A stretch of DNA of 25,505 bases, taken from assembly GCA_900548735.1 (NCBI GenBank), contig URMC01000018.1:1-25505 (forward strand), in the 5' to 3' direction. The translations under genes were made by a program, and so were the position numbers. The DNA is from an uncultured Eubacteriales bacterium. GTDB lineage: Bacteria; Bacillota; Clostridia; Oscillospirales; CAG-272. This document shows, piece by piece, positions 8,959 through 17,490 of the stretch; the first letter of the stretch is position 1; the number at the start of each line of letters is the position of its first letter. The notes below the pieces were generated by a model, which saw only the letters and a program-made list of their open reading frames with translations, had not been told where the DNA came from and did not search any database.

Positions 8959-8987
8959 TTGCAAAACAAGCCCGACTGTGCTATACT
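8959..8987 (+). promoter_or_regulatory. sigma-A promoter for the 9031-9585 gene
   Basis: TTGCAA (8959-8964), 17 bases, TATACT (8982-8987). The start site would fall near 8994, about 37 bases before the ATG. The A+T-rich tract just upstream could act as an UP element. Confidence 0.8.
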
Positions 8988-9030
8988 GTGACAAAAGTAT
9001 TAAGAGGGCATCCTGAACGAAAGGCAAAGT

Positions 9031-9585
9031 ATGTCAGAGAAAAAAACAAAAAAAGGCAGACGCGCCTATCTGAATGATTTCCGCCAAGGGGCGGACGGAA
9101 AGTATGTTTATACCGGCGCGCACTATGAGTTGCAACCACGGGAGAAGCTACCGTCATTCCGGTGGCGGCTGTTGCTTCTTTCCGTTCTGATGGCGGCAGT
9201 CACCGTGGCGCGCGGCTGCAACCCCGCCGGGGGGATGCTGAATTGCTTTTATGTAATTCTCCCTTATATTCTGGAAGTCGGTGGGGTCGCCTTTACCGTG
9301 TATGCCGCGCTTTCCTTTCTTCTCTCGGCATATCCTGCCAGAGAATACAGCTTTTTAAAAACCGTCCGCCGCCTGCCGGCGCTCGCCGGTTTTTCCGCTA
9401 CCTGTGCGGGGGTGGGCGTCTTTGTACAGGGCATCTACCTGATCCTCCATCGCGGGGCAGGGCAAACCCTTCCGCTGATCCTTGCGGGGTTTTTGACAGA
9501 GGCTTGCAGTATCGCTTTTTCGCTGATGTTGCGGCGCCTTTGCCAAAAGGCGGAATTTACCCGCACACCGGGGGAGAACGAGTAA
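9031..9585 (+). CDS. small integral membrane protein of unknown function
   Basis: A 184-residue protein I do not recognise. A basic, polar N-terminal tail (about 1-42) is followed by four predicted hydrophobic segments at roughly 45-60, 70-97, 115-137 and 145-167, ending in a short charged tail. By the positive-inside rule the N-terminus is probably cytoplasmic. The ATG is preceded by AAAGG at a good distance, and a convincing promoter lies upstream. It stands between the divergent lysK operon and the peptide-importer operon. No promoter is clear in front of oppA, so read-through from this gene may contribute to the transporter. No enzymatic or transport motif is visible. Confidence 0.75.
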   Translation: MSEKKTKKGRRAYLNDFRQGADGKYVYTGAHYELQPREKLPSFRWRLLLLSVLMAAVTVARGCNPAGGMLNCFYVILPYILEVGGVAFTVYAALSFLLSAYPAREYSFLKTVRRLPALAGFSATCAGVGVFVQGIYLILHRGAGQTLPLILAGFLTEACSIAFSLMLRRLCQKAEFTRTPGENE

Positions 9586-9602
9586 ATATAAAAATCGAAA
9601 AA

Positions 9603-9669
9603 CGGTTTTTTACTACGCAAAAAACCGCGCCGACCATCGGTCGGCGCGGGACGGTGCGTGCTTCGCACG
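9603..9669. other. nested inverted repeats, minus-oriented terminator-like element
   Basis: Three structures are packed together. A perfect 9-bp repeat with 7-base loop spans 9603-9627. A perfect 11-bp GC-rich stem with 3-base loop spans 9625-9649. A 5-bp CGTGC/GCACG hairpin spans 9657-9669. The first two share 9625-9627 and compete. The GC-rich hairpin has six T after it only on the minus strand, so it looks like a terminator for antisense transcription or a weak plus-strand pause. Confidence 0.6.
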
Positions 9670-9742
9670 AATCATCTTATCGGATATGGAAAAAATAATT
9701 ACGGAGTGATCCGTTGTTATAATAAACAAAAGGAGAAAAACG

Positions 9743-12082
9743 ATGAAAACCTTCCTCAAAGTTCTGGCTTTTTCGCTGGCGTTGCTGATGCTGATCGGAG
9801 TGTTTGCCGCATGTAAAAAGAACGCTGACGATCCGAAGGGCGACCAGCCCAAGCCGGAAAACAACACACCTCTTGTCGTGGGGTATTCACCCTTCAGCAG
9901 CAAGTTCTCTCCCTTTTTTGCAACTACTGGGTATGATCAGGATGCCTCCGCCATGACGCAGCTCGGCCTTCTGAACGCCGATCGCACCGGTGCGATCATC
10001 CAGAAGGGAATCAAGGGCGAGACCGTTGCCTACAACGGCAAGGACTATACCTATTACGGCCCCGCCGATCTCACCATCACCGAAAACAAGGACGGAACCG
10101 TTTATTACGATTTCGTGTTGCGTGAAGACCTGAAATTCTCGGACGGCACGCCGGTGACGATTGATGACGTCATCTTCTCGATGTATGTCCTCTGCGACCC
10201 GACGTATGACGGCAGCAGTACGCTGTACTCTGTGCCGATCGAAGGCATGGACGCGTATCGCAAGGGTTTCTATACCATCATCTCCGCCGTGCTGGAAACC
10301 AAGAGAAGCGGCTATGTTGCCAACAACAAGTTTACCGAAGAGCAGTATGACACTTTTTGGAAAGCGTTTGACGCCGCCGGTGAAAAGTTTGCGCAGAGCA
10401 TTGTGGACTATGTAAAGGAAGCACTCGGCATCGAAGATTTCGAAGCCGCTGCGGAAGCGTGGGACTATAAAGGCGTGACAAACGCCAAGGAGTTCTGGGC
10501 GGCAATCGTGGAGAAACACGGTTACGATCTTTCCGATGACGGTATCAACAAAGAAGCGGCAACCGTTTCGATCATGTCGCTTCTGGAAGCAGAGCTCGGT
10601 GACCGCGCAACGGAGTATACCGAGTGGAGAAACACCGGTGAAGGTGCCGCCAATATCAGCGGTATCCGCAAGACCGGCGCGTACTCCATGCGCGTGGTGC
10701 TGACAAAGGTTGACGCCGTGGCAATCTACCAGCTGGGTGTTTCCATCGCTCCGCTTCACTACTACGGCAGCAGAGATTTGTACAATTATGATAACAACCA
10801 GTTCGGCTTCCCGAAGGGCGACCTTTCCTCCGTGCGTGCCAAAACCACGACCCCGATGGGTGCCGGCCCCTACAAGTTTATTGAGTTCAAGGACGGCGTA
10901 ATCCGTTATGAGAGAAACGACTCTTACTTCCTCGGCGCGCCGAAAATCAAGTATATCAACTTCAAGGAATGCCTGACCGAGGACGACAAAATCAACGGCC
11001 TGATCACCGGTACGATTGATATTACCGACCCGACTTTCAACAAGGATACCGTTGCCAAGATTTCCGAGGCAAACGGACAAAAGGACGGCAAACTGATTGT
11101 CGGCGATAAACTTTACACCGACACCGTGGCAAACCTCGGATACGGTTATCTCGGGATGAATGCCAGCGTGATGAGCGTGGGCGGTAACGCCGCTTCCGCG
11201 GAGTCCAAGGCGTTGCGCAAAGCGTTTGCCACCATCTTTGCCGTATATCGTGACCTCTCCGTGGACTCTTACTACGGCGAGCTGGCATCGGTGATCAACT
11301 ACCCGATTTCCGACACCTCCTGGGCGGCACCGCGTCCGTCCGATGACGGCTATTCTATCGCGTTCTCCAAGGACGTGAACGGCAACCCGATTTACACCTC
11401 CGGCATGACGGCGGAGCAGAAGTATGCCGCGGCAAAAGCGGCGGCACTCGGCTTCCTGCAAAAAGCCGGTTACACGGTTGTCAACGGGAAAGTGACCGCG
11501 GCGCCCGCAGGTGCGAAAACCACGTATGAGGCGATGATTCCCGGCGGCGGTAAAGGCGACCACCCGACCTTCCAGCTGTTGCAGGAGGCGGCCAAGGCGC
11601 TTGCCGACATCGGTATCACTTTGGTGGTCAACGACCTTTCCAATTCCAATGACCTGTGGGAAAAACTGGATGCGGGCACTGCCGCCATCTGGTGCGCCGC
11701 TTGGGGCGCAACGGTAGACCCCGATATGTATCAGATCTACTACTCCGACGTTGCAAACCACGATAAACTGACCAACCCCAGCGGTAAAAACCCGAACGGC
11801 GGCCCCGCGCAGGGTGGCTCCAACTTTATGTACGGCATTGCCGATCCGGAGTTGGACAGACTGATCCTTGCCGCGCGCGCCACAACCGATCAGGACTACC
11901 GGAAATCGATGTATAAAGAGTGTCTGGACCTGATTATCGGCTGGGCGGTAGAAATCCCGGTCTATCAGAGACAGAATGCCGTGGTATTTGCCGCACAAAA
12001 GGTGAATATGGCAACCGTTACTCCCGACATCACCACGTTCTATGGCTGGATGGCTGAAATTCAGAATATGGAACTGAAATAA
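9743..12082 (+). CDS. oppA: peptide ABC transporter substrate-binding lipoprotein (SBP_bac_5)
   Basis: A membrane-anchored extracellular receptor that captures oligopeptides for the importer encoded downstream. The signal peptide ends in a lipobox with the lipid-modified Cys at residue 24 ('VFAAC'). Family hallmarks are 'FVLREDLKFSDGTPVTIDDVIFS' near 124-146, 'TPMGAGPYKF' midway, and 'WGATVDPDMYQIYYS' near the C-terminus. At 779 residues it is far longer than the usual 500-600. Much of the excess is a helix-rich, acidic insertion at about 172-300. The start has AAAAGGAG seven bases upstream. It is separated from the permease genes by 152 bases holding two strong hairpins. Specificity (oligopeptide, dipeptide or other) cannot be read from the sequence; the opp symbol is used by operon order. 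Confidence 0.88.
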   Translation: MKTFLKVLAFSLALLMLIGVFAACKKNADDPKGDQPKPENNTPLVVGYSPFSSKFSPFFATTGYDQDASAMTQLGLLNADRTGAIIQKGIKGETVAYNGKDYTYYGPADLTITENKDGTVYYDFVLREDLKFSDGTPVTIDDVIFSMYVLCDPTYDGSSTLYSVPIEGMDAYRKGFYTIISAVLETKRSGYVANNKFTEEQYDTFWKAFDAAGEKFAQSIVDYVKEALGIEDFEAAAEAWDYKGVTNAKEFWAAIVEKHGYDLSDDGINKEAATVSIMSLLEAELGDRATEYTEWRNTGEGAANISGIRKTGAYSMRVVLTKVDAVAIYQLGVSIAPLHYYGSRDLYNYDNNQFGFPKGDLSSVRAKTTTPMGAGPYKFIEFKDGVIRYERNDSYFLGAPKIKYINFKECLTEDDKINGLITGTIDITDPTFNKDTVAKISEANGQKDGKLIVGDKLYTDTVANLGYGYLGMNASVMSVGGNAASAESKALRKAFATIFAVYRDLSVDSYYGELASVINYPISDTSWAAPRPSDDGYSIAFSKDVNGNPIYTSGMTAEQKYAAAKAAALGFLQKAGYTVVNGKVTAAPAGAKTTYEAMIPGGGKGDHPTFQLLQEAAKALADIGITLVVNDLSNSNDLWEKLDAGTAAIWCAAWGATVDPDMYQIYYSDVANHDKLTNPSGKNPNGGPAQGGSNFMYGIADPELDRLILAARATTDQDYRKSMYKECLDLIIGWAVEIPVYQRQNAVVFAAQKVNMATVTPDITTFYGWMAEIQNMELK

Positions 12083-12095
12083 GACAATCAGAGGT

Positions 12096-12128
12096 ACACA
12101 GCTACCCGGAAACACCGGGTAGCTGTGT
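12096..12128 (+). repeat. stable hairpin 1 after oppA
   Basis: A perfect 14-bp stem (12096-12109 with 12115-12128) with five-base loop AAACA. No T-run follows, so it is not a classical terminator. It is placed to protect the 3' end of the oppA message from exonucleases. Confidence 0.82.
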
Positions 12129-12139
12129 CGGCATAACAT

Positions 12140-12190
12140 ACCGCCTGTCCGCAAGCCGTTTTGGAAGAAAACGGCTTGCGGATGTGCGGT
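12140..12190 (+). repeat. stable hairpin 2 between oppA and oppB
   Basis: A perfect 14-bp stem (12149-12162 with 12168-12181) with loop GGAAG, extended beyond a small internal loop by an outer ACCGC/GCGGT stem. No T-run follows. Together with the first hairpin it probably sets the ratio of binding protein to permease. Confidence 0.82.
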
Positions 12191-12234
12191 AACCACAAAT
12201 TCAGGGCAATCTTGCCCGTGATCGGAGGCTCCCT

Positions 12235-13221
12235 TTGCGTAAATTTATTCTCAAAAGGATTTTGATTTCCATATTGATCCTCTTTTTCGTAGGTTTTATC
12301 ATCTACGCGCTTTTGCGGTGTCTGCCGTCCTCTTATATCGAAAATATAGCAAGGCAGAAATCCATGCAGCCCGGCTCCAAAAGTTTTGAGGAGTGGATGG
12401 CGCAACTGACCGCGATGTACAATATGGACAAAGGCGTTGTGACAGGGTATTTCTCATGGATCGGAAGTATGCTGCGCGGGGAGTTTGGGGACAGTTGGTA
12501 TTATACCGTACCCGTAGTGCAGAAGTTTCATGAGACCGTGTGGCTCAGTTTTGTGATGGGCGCTATTTCTATGGTATTGGAACTGCTGATTGCCATTCCT
12601 CTTGGCGTCATCGCCGCCACCAAACAGTATTCCAAAACCGACTACACCATTTCGGTGGCGGCGCTTGCCGGAATTTCATTGCCGACATTTTTCTTTGCGG
12701 CGTTGCTGAAACTGGTATTTTCCGTCAAGCTCGGGTGGTTTGAATTGTTTGGGCTTGTGGGGCGGAATTACGCACAACTGAGCCCCTGGGGGCAGTTTCT
12801 TGACAAGGCGCAACACCTGGTGCTGCCGATCATCACGTTGGTAGTTGTCAGTGTGGGGTCGCTGATGCGCTATACCCGCACCAATATGTTGGAGGTGCTG
12901 AATGCCGATTACATCCGCACCGCGCGCGCCAAAGGGCTCAGCGAGCGGCGTGTGATCTATCACCATGCGTTCCGAAACACCCTGATTCCGCTGGTTACCA
13001 TCATCGGCGGGTCTCTGCCTGGGCTTTTTTCGGGGGCGCTGATTACCGAAACGCTGTTTTCCATCCCCGGTATCGGATATGCCTCCTATTACGCGATGGT
13101 CGGGGGCGACATTCCGTTCTCTATGTTCTACTTGGTGTTTTTGGCAATCCTGACGCTGGCGGGAAATCTGATTTCCGATGTTTTGTACGCCGTGGTAGAC
13201 CCACGCGTCCGTATTTCGTAA
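12235..13221 (+). CDS. oppB: peptide ABC transporter permease, OppB/DppB type
   Basis: A 328-residue inner-membrane permease that pairs with OppC. It has the classic layout: TM1 at about 9-29, an extracytoplasmic stretch including 'GEFGDSWYYTVPV', then five further membrane segments. The cytoplasmic EAA coupling loop reads 'YIRTARAKGLSERRVIYHHAFRNTLIP'. The C-terminus 'DVLYAVVDPRVRIS' is typical of the family. The start codon is TTG, chosen because GGAGG lies six bases upstream and the first residues match OppB N-termini. The oppC gene follows after 15 bases. Confidence 0.93.
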   Translation: MRKFILKRILISILILFFVGFIIYALLRCLPSSYIENIARQKSMQPGSKSFEEWMAQLTAMYNMDKGVVTGYFSWIGSMLRGEFGDSWYYTVPVVQKFHETVWLSFVMGAISMVLELLIAIPLGVIAATKQYSKTDYTISVAALAGISLPTFFFAALLKLVFSVKLGWFELFGLVGRNYAQLSPWGQFLDKAQHLVLPIITLVVVSVGSLMRYTRTNMLEVLNADYIRTARAKGLSERRVIYHHAFRNTLIPLVTIIGGSLPGLFSGALITETLFSIPGIGYASYYAMVGGDIPFSMFYLVFLAILTLAGNLISDVLYAVVDPRVRIS

Positions 13222-13236
13222 AAGGAGGGGCAACCG

Positions 13237-14838
13237 ATGAGTTTTGAGAAAAACGAAAAAAACAAAACCGCGCCCCTTGACGCCGTTTCCCGGGTTCCGG
13301 CACCGGAACCCGCTCCGAAGGGGGAGCCCGACAAAGAACCGCTCTCTCTCAATGACGACCGCAGGGTAAAAGTGCTTTCCCCCGGCGCCATGGTCACCAA
13401 GCGCTTTTTCCGCAACCGGATCGCGGTGGTGGGGCTTGCGGTGCTGATCTTTATGTTTCTGTTTTCCTTTCTCGGCGGGCTGATTTCGCCTTACCGTCAG
13501 GATCAGAGTTTTTATACCACCGAAACGCAGAAAAAGGTGTATGCCGGTGCGGTGGAAAACAAGGAGTTCCGCTTTACCTCTGCCGATGGGCAGAACTTCC
13601 GCGCGGTGTTGCAGGCGCAGATGAAGCTGGCGCTCAAACAGAACAAAACCACATTCGCCTACAACGACGTCAATTATACCGTGGAACGGCTGGGAGAGGA
13701 CTTTTACGCGGTTTCGGTCAGCGGCGGTGCCGAGGTCGGTATTGCGTATTATGATATTGTCACTTCCAGCACGGAAAACGAACTGCCATATGCCGTGCGC
13801 CGCGCGGCGTTGCTGGCGTATACCAATGAGGAAAAAACCTTTACCGTTGGCGAGAATACGTACGAGATTGACGACGCGGGCGTGGTGCATCTCGCCGGCG
13901 CGGAGGTGGCATCTATCGGGCGTTATGTGGTTAACCCCGTAATGGATGACGTGTTTCTGACGAGAGAATACCGTGAGCGGCTGATTCACGCGATTGAAAA
14001 CGGGGAAGCGTCGTTTACCTTTGAGGGCAGCGAGGGGGCGGAAACGCATTACGTTTCCTACCGTCCGGATGCCGACACCTATGAGATTCTCCGTGAGACC
14101 TCCGTGCAGGTCTATGACCGTTATTCCGCCCCCAGCAAAGCGCATTGGCTGGGCACGGACGGCAACGGCATGGATATGCTGACCCGATTGATGTACGGCG
14201 GCAGAGTTTCCCTGATCATCGGCTTTATTGTGGAGCTGATTTCCACCGTGATCGGGGTGATTCTCGGCGGCATTGCCGGGTACTTCGGCAGGTGGGTGGA
14301 TATGGTGATTATGCGGATTGTGGATATTTTCTATTGTATCCCCTCCATGCCGATCATCATTATCCTCGGCGCGGCAATGGACGCGATGCACGTCAGTTCT
14401 CAGATGCGGATGCTGTATCTGATGCTGATTCTCGGGTTCCTCGGTTGGCCCGGCGTGGCGCGGATGATTCGCGGGCAGATTCTCTCGCTTCGCGAACAGG
14501 AGTTTATGATCGCCACCGAGGCGTGCGGCGTGCGGGTGCACCACCGGATTTTCAAGCATCTGGTGCCTAATGTCATCCCGCAGTTGATTGTTTCCTGCAC
14601 GATGGGGTTGGGCAGCACGATTCTGATCGAATCCACGCTGTCGTTCTTAGGGCTCGGCGTAAAATATCCGTTTGCCTCCTGGGGCAATATCATCAGCGAC
14701 GTGACGGATACGCACGTGCTGACCAACTATGGCTTTATCTGGATTCCGGCAGGCGTTCTGCTTTTGCTGACCGTGCTTGCCTTTAACCTTGTGGGTGACG
14801 GTCTTCGTGACGCGTTTGACCCCAAAATGAAACGGTAA
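13237..14838 (+). CDS. oppC: peptide ABC transporter permease, OppC type, with a large extracytoplasmic insertion
   Basis: A 533-residue inner-membrane permease; the usual length is about 300. A 50-residue Pro- and Lys-rich cytoplasmic tail precedes TM1 (about 62-83). A roughly 215-residue extracytoplasmic region (about 87-300) follows. The normal OppC body resumes at 'HWLGTDGNGMDMLTRLMYGGRVSL', with five more membrane segments, the coupling loop 'EFMIATEACGVRVHHRIFKHLVPN' and the C-terminal 'GDGLRDAFDPKMKR'. The insertion contains three similar units (about 131-160, 192-220, 249-286), each with a Phe-x-Phe or Thr-Phe strand, a polar turn and a Tyr strand. AAAAGGAGG precedes the ATG, and oppD follows after 11 bases. 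Confidence 0.93.
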   Translation: MSFEKNEKNKTAPLDAVSRVPAPEPAPKGEPDKEPLSLNDDRRVKVLSPGAMVTKRFFRNRIAVVGLAVLIFMFLFSFLGGLISPYRQDQSFYTTETQKKVYAGAVENKEFRFTSADGQNFRAVLQAQMKLALKQNKTTFAYNDVNYTVERLGEDFYAVSVSGGAEVGIAYYDIVTSSTENELPYAVRRAALLAYTNEEKTFTVGENTYEIDDAGVVHLAGAEVASIGRYVVNPVMDDVFLTREYRERLIHAIENGEASFTFEGSEGAETHYVSYRPDADTYEILRETSVQVYDRYSAPSKAHWLGTDGNGMDMLTRLMYGGRVSLIIGFIVELISTVIGVILGGIAGYFGRWVDMVIMRIVDIFYCIPSMPIIIILGAAMDAMHVSSQMRMLYLMLILGFLGWPGVARMIRGQILSLREQEFMIATEACGVRVHHRIFKHLVPNVIPQLIVSCTMGLGSTILIESTLSFLGLGVKYPFASWGNIISDVTDTHVLTNYGFIWIPAGVLLLLTVLAFNLVGDGLRDAFDPKMKR

Positions 14839-14849
14839 GGAGGAGAAAT

Positions 14850-16010
14850 ATGGCTCATAAAAAAGCAGAAGGCTACCTCTCCTCAGCGGAGGCGAGAAAA
14901 ATCGCCCGCGAAAACCGCCGCGTGACCGACCGGCTGGAAAAGGCGCGCAAACGGCGCAACGTGCCGGAGAGCGAGTACCTTACCGAAATGAAAAACCCCG
15001 ACAACGTGTTGGAAATCGAAGACCTGAAAAGTTACTTTTTCTCGGACGTCGGCGTGGTCAAAGCCGTGGACGGAATCAGTTTCTCCGTGCCCGCCGGAAA
15101 AACCGTGGGCGTGGTGGGGGAATCCGGTTGCGGTAAATCGGTGACCAGCCTTTCCATTATGCAGCTGTTGCAGCGCCCGCAAGGGCAGATCGTAGGGGGT
15201 GAAATCCGCCTCAATCTCGGCGAAAAAGCCTACGATATTGCCAAAATGCCCGCCGCTAAAATGCAGGGGTTGCGCGGAAATTTCCTGTCGATGATCTTTC
15301 AGGAACCGATGACGAGCCTGAATCCCGTTTTCCGTATCGGCGATCAGGTGGGGGAAGTGATTGCGCTTCACACCGGGCAAAAGCCCCGCTCCGAGGAAGT
15401 GAAAAAACGCGTGGTCGCGCTTCTTGAATTGGTGGGTATCGCCAACAGCGAGGGCGTGGCGCGCATGTTTCCCCATGAGTTGTCGGGCGGGATGCGCCAG
15501 CGCGTGATGATTGCCATGGCGCTTGCCTGCAGCCCGAAGCTGATCATCGCCGATGAGCCGACCACCGCGCTGGACGTGACGATTCAGGCGCAGATTCTCG
15601 ATCTTTTGCGCCAGTTGAAAGACAAAATCAATTCCTCCATCATGCTCATCACCCATGACCTCGGCGTGATTGCCGAAATGGCAGATGAGGTGGTGGTGAT
15701 GTATGCCGGGCGCGTGGTGGAAAAGGGAACGGTAGAAGAGATTTTCGCGCACCCCTCCCACCCCTATACCATCGGTCTGATGGCGTCCAAGCCCGTGGTG
15801 GGCAAAAAGGTTGACAAACTGTATTCCATCCCCGGCAAGGTGCCGAACCCGGTGGATATGCCGGATTATTGCTACTTCAAGGATCGTTGCGAGATGTGTG
15901 TGGAAAAATGTGACGGCACATATCCCGCCATGCGCAAACTCAGCCCCACGCACTTTGTGGCGTGCCACAGATATCCCGAGAAAGGAGAGGGTGAAAATGC
16001 CGAAAAATGA
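14850..16010 (+). CDS. oppD: peptide ABC transporter ATP-binding protein, OppD type
   Basis: A 386-residue cytoplasmic ATPase that powers the importer with OppF. Walker A is GESGCGKS at 90-97. The Q-loop is in 'MIFQEPMTSLNP', the ABC signature is 'LSGGMRQRVMIAMAL', Walker B is 'LIIADEPTTALDV', and the H-loop is in 'MLITHDLGV'. The C-terminal oligopeptide-transporter domain has a cysteine cluster ('CYFKDRCEMCVEKC' and a later 'ACH'), as in other Opp/Dpp ATPases. An unusual charged N-terminal extension of about 50 residues precedes the fold. Start: ATG after AAGGAGG. The 3' end overlaps oppF by 14 bases. Confidence 0.95.
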   Translation: MAHKKAEGYLSSAEARKIARENRRVTDRLEKARKRRNVPESEYLTEMKNPDNVLEIEDLKSYFFSDVGVVKAVDGISFSVPAGKTVGVVGESGCGKSVTSLSIMQLLQRPQGQIVGGEIRLNLGEKAYDIAKMPAAKMQGLRGNFLSMIFQEPMTSLNPVFRIGDQVGEVIALHTGQKPRSEEVKKRVVALLELVGIANSEGVARMFPHELSGGMRQRVMIAMALACSPKLIIADEPTTALDVTIQAQILDLLRQLKDKINSSIMLITHDLGVIAEMADEVVVMYAGRVVEKGTVEEIFAHPSHPYTIGLMASKPVVGKKVDKLYSIPGKVPNPVDMPDYCYFKDRCEMCVEKCDGTYPAMRKLSPTHFVACHRYPEKGEGENAEK

Positions 16011-17028
16011 CCGGAAAAAGGAGCCGGATTTCACCCCCGTGGTGTACGATCCGCAATATATCCTGATGGTCAATGCCTTAAAGAAATATTTTCCCATCAA
16101 GGGCGGCATGTTCTCGCAGACGGTGGGGCATGTCAAAGCCGTGGACGGAATCACGTTCAACATCCGGCGGGGTATTACCATGGGGTTCGTCGGGGAGTCG
16201 GGGTGCGGCAAAACCACCGTGGGACGCACGATTCTGCGCCTGAACGGAGAAAAAACCGACGGGCAGGTGCTTTTCAACGGGAAAGAGGTCTATGACCTCG
16301 CCCCGAAGGAACTGCGCGCCATCCGCACCAAAATGCAGATTATCTTTCAGGACCCTTTTTCCTCTCTTTCCCCGCGCATGCCGGTAGGGGAAATCATCGG
16401 GGAGGCAGTTAAGGAGCACAATCTGGTGTCCAAGGACGAGTATCAGGACTACGTGGACGATATTATGGAAAAATGCGGCTTGCAGTCCTTTCATAAGGAT
16501 CGCTACCCGCACGAGTTTTCGGGCGGACAGCGGCAACGGATCTGCATTGCAAGGGCGCTGGCGCTGAACCCGGAATTTGTGGTGTGTGACGAGCCGGTTT
16601 CGGCGCTGGACGTGTCGATTCAGGCGCAGATTATCAATCTGCTCAAAGACTTGCAGGAGCAATATCACCTCACCTACCTGTTTATCTCTCACGACCTGTC
16701 GGTGGTGGAACACATTTCGGACGTTGTGGGTGTGATGTATCTTGGAAATTTAGTGGAGTACGGTTCCACGGAGGATATTTTCCGCAACCCGTTACACCCC
16801 TATACGCAGGCGCTGTTTTCCGCAATTCCGATCCCCGATCCTACAGCAAAAATGAACCGGATTGTGTTGGAGGGGTCGATTCCGTCCCCTGCAAACCCGC
16901 CGTCGGGGTGTAAGTTCCATACCCGCTGCAAGTATTGTATGGAGCGCTGTAAGACCGAGGAGCCGGTGCAAAAAGAGATGGAACCGGGGCACTTTGTCGT
17001 GTGCCACTTGTATGACGACGAAAAATAA
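15997..17028 (+). CDS. oppF: peptide ABC transporter ATP-binding protein, OppF type
   Basis: A 343-residue cytoplasmic ATPase, partner of OppD. Walker A is GESGCGKT at 66-73. The Q-loop is in 'IIFQDPFSSLSP', the signature is 'FSGGQRQRICIARAL', Walker B is 'FVVCDEPVSALDV', and the H-loop is in 'FISHDLSV'. The C-terminal domain again carries clustered cysteines ('CKFHTRCKYCMERC' and 'VVCH'). The frame is open far upstream inside oppD. The start at 15997 is chosen because AAGGAG lies nine bases upstream and the family N-terminus begins there; a GTG at 15991 is too close to that site. The start lies within the last codons of oppD, which suggests translational coupling. Confidence 0.94.
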   Translation: MPKNDRKKEPDFTPVVYDPQYILMVNALKKYFPIKGGMFSQTVGHVKAVDGITFNIRRGITMGFVGESGCGKTTVGRTILRLNGEKTDGQVLFNGKEVYDLAPKELRAIRTKMQIIFQDPFSSLSPRMPVGEIIGEAVKEHNLVSKDEYQDYVDDIMEKCGLQSFHKDRYPHEFSGGQRQRICIARALALNPEFVVCDEPVSALDVSIQAQIINLLKDLQEQYHLTYLFISHDLSVVEHISDVVGVMYLGNLVEYGSTEDIFRNPLHPYTQALFSAIPIPDPTAKMNRIVLEGSIPSPANPPSGCKFHTRCKYCMERCKTEEPVQKEMEPGHFVVCHLYDDEK

Positions 17029-17046
17029 CGAAAGGGGGATCACACC

Positions 17047-17328
17047 GTGAAGAAAAAACAGTACGACGACGATGACGGGCGCACCATTGCCGATATGAGC
17101 CGCGTCGGTCACCGCAACATATTCCTGCCGCGCCGCCCGGAGTGGGAGGAAAACAAGGACATCGAGGGGCAGGAGAGCGGAGAGGTGCCCCGCGAGGAAC
17201 TGTTGCAGGGCAAAGATCGCCGCGCGTTCATCTTCGGAGCGCTGGGCGCCGCGCTTGCCATCGCCGCCGTGTTTCTCGCGGGGCTTGCGCTGGTCATCTT
17301 CCTGATGATCTTCTTCTGGTCGCGGTAA
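17047..17328 (+). CDS. small single-pass membrane protein in the opp operon
   Basis: A 93-residue protein with a very acidic start containing 'DDDDGRTIADMS' (about 7-18), a charged middle, and one long hydrophobic segment at about 62-90 ending in a basic residue. The GTG start is set by AAAGGGGG eight bases upstream, and the gene follows oppF by 18 bases, so it belongs to the transporter operon. Short Clostridia membrane proteins with a 'DGRTIADM' motif seem familiar to me, but I know no function for them. It may be an accessory or regulatory peptide for the importer, or an unrelated passenger. Confidence 0.72.
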   Translation: MKKKQYDDDDGRTIADMSRVGHRNIFLPRRPEWEENKDIEGQESGEVPREELLQGKDRRAFIFGALGAALAIAAVFLAGLALVIFLMIFFWSR

Positions 17329-17440
17329 CTGCCGCGCAAATCCCCCGCCCCCCCGGCTCCACGCCGTCGGTTTGCTGACGGGGGTGTTATAATAATGAAA
17401 TACTTCAAGGTTGCAAAGTAAAAGGGTTTTGCGCTTTTGC

Positions 17441-17469
17441 TTGACAAAGAAGAGGAGATGCTGTATAAT
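17441..17469 (+). promoter_or_regulatory. consensus sigma-A promoter for the MATE gene
   Basis: TTGACA (17441-17446), 17 bases, TATAAT (17464-17469): a perfect consensus. The start site falls near 17476, about 72 bases before the MATE ATG. Confidence 0.92.
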
Positions 17470-17490
17470 CGGGAGGTATGATTTCGGCAA

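Larger units (their letters stand above)
8614..9030. other. divergent intergenic region, lysK / membrane protein
   Basis: A 417-base stretch without a gene. It holds the two outward-facing promoters listed separately. Between them the DNA becomes strongly A+T-rich from about 8850. It contains an imperfect inverted repeat (TGCAAATTG at 8865-8873 against CAATTTTGCA at 8910-8919) enclosing a smaller GCCA/TGGC pair at 8884-8898, which could be an operator or a weak RNA hairpin. Nothing is recognisable in 8700-8850. Confidence 0.5.

Noticed and set aside
9695..9723. TATAAT at 9718-9723 as an oppA promoter
   Set aside because: The hexamer 17 bases upstream (ATAATT) is poor, and the start site would fall on the ribosome binding site at 9728-9735, leaving almost no leader. 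The true oppA promoter is not identified.
9887..12196. Long minus-strand frame opposite oppA
   Set aside because: It mirrors the codon pattern of oppA, has no ribosome binding site or promoter, and shows no recognisable domain.
17381..17392. TATAAT after the opp operon as an extra promoter
   Set aside because: No -35 box lies at 16-18 bases upstream, and the consensus promoter at 17441-17469 already explains the MATE transcript.
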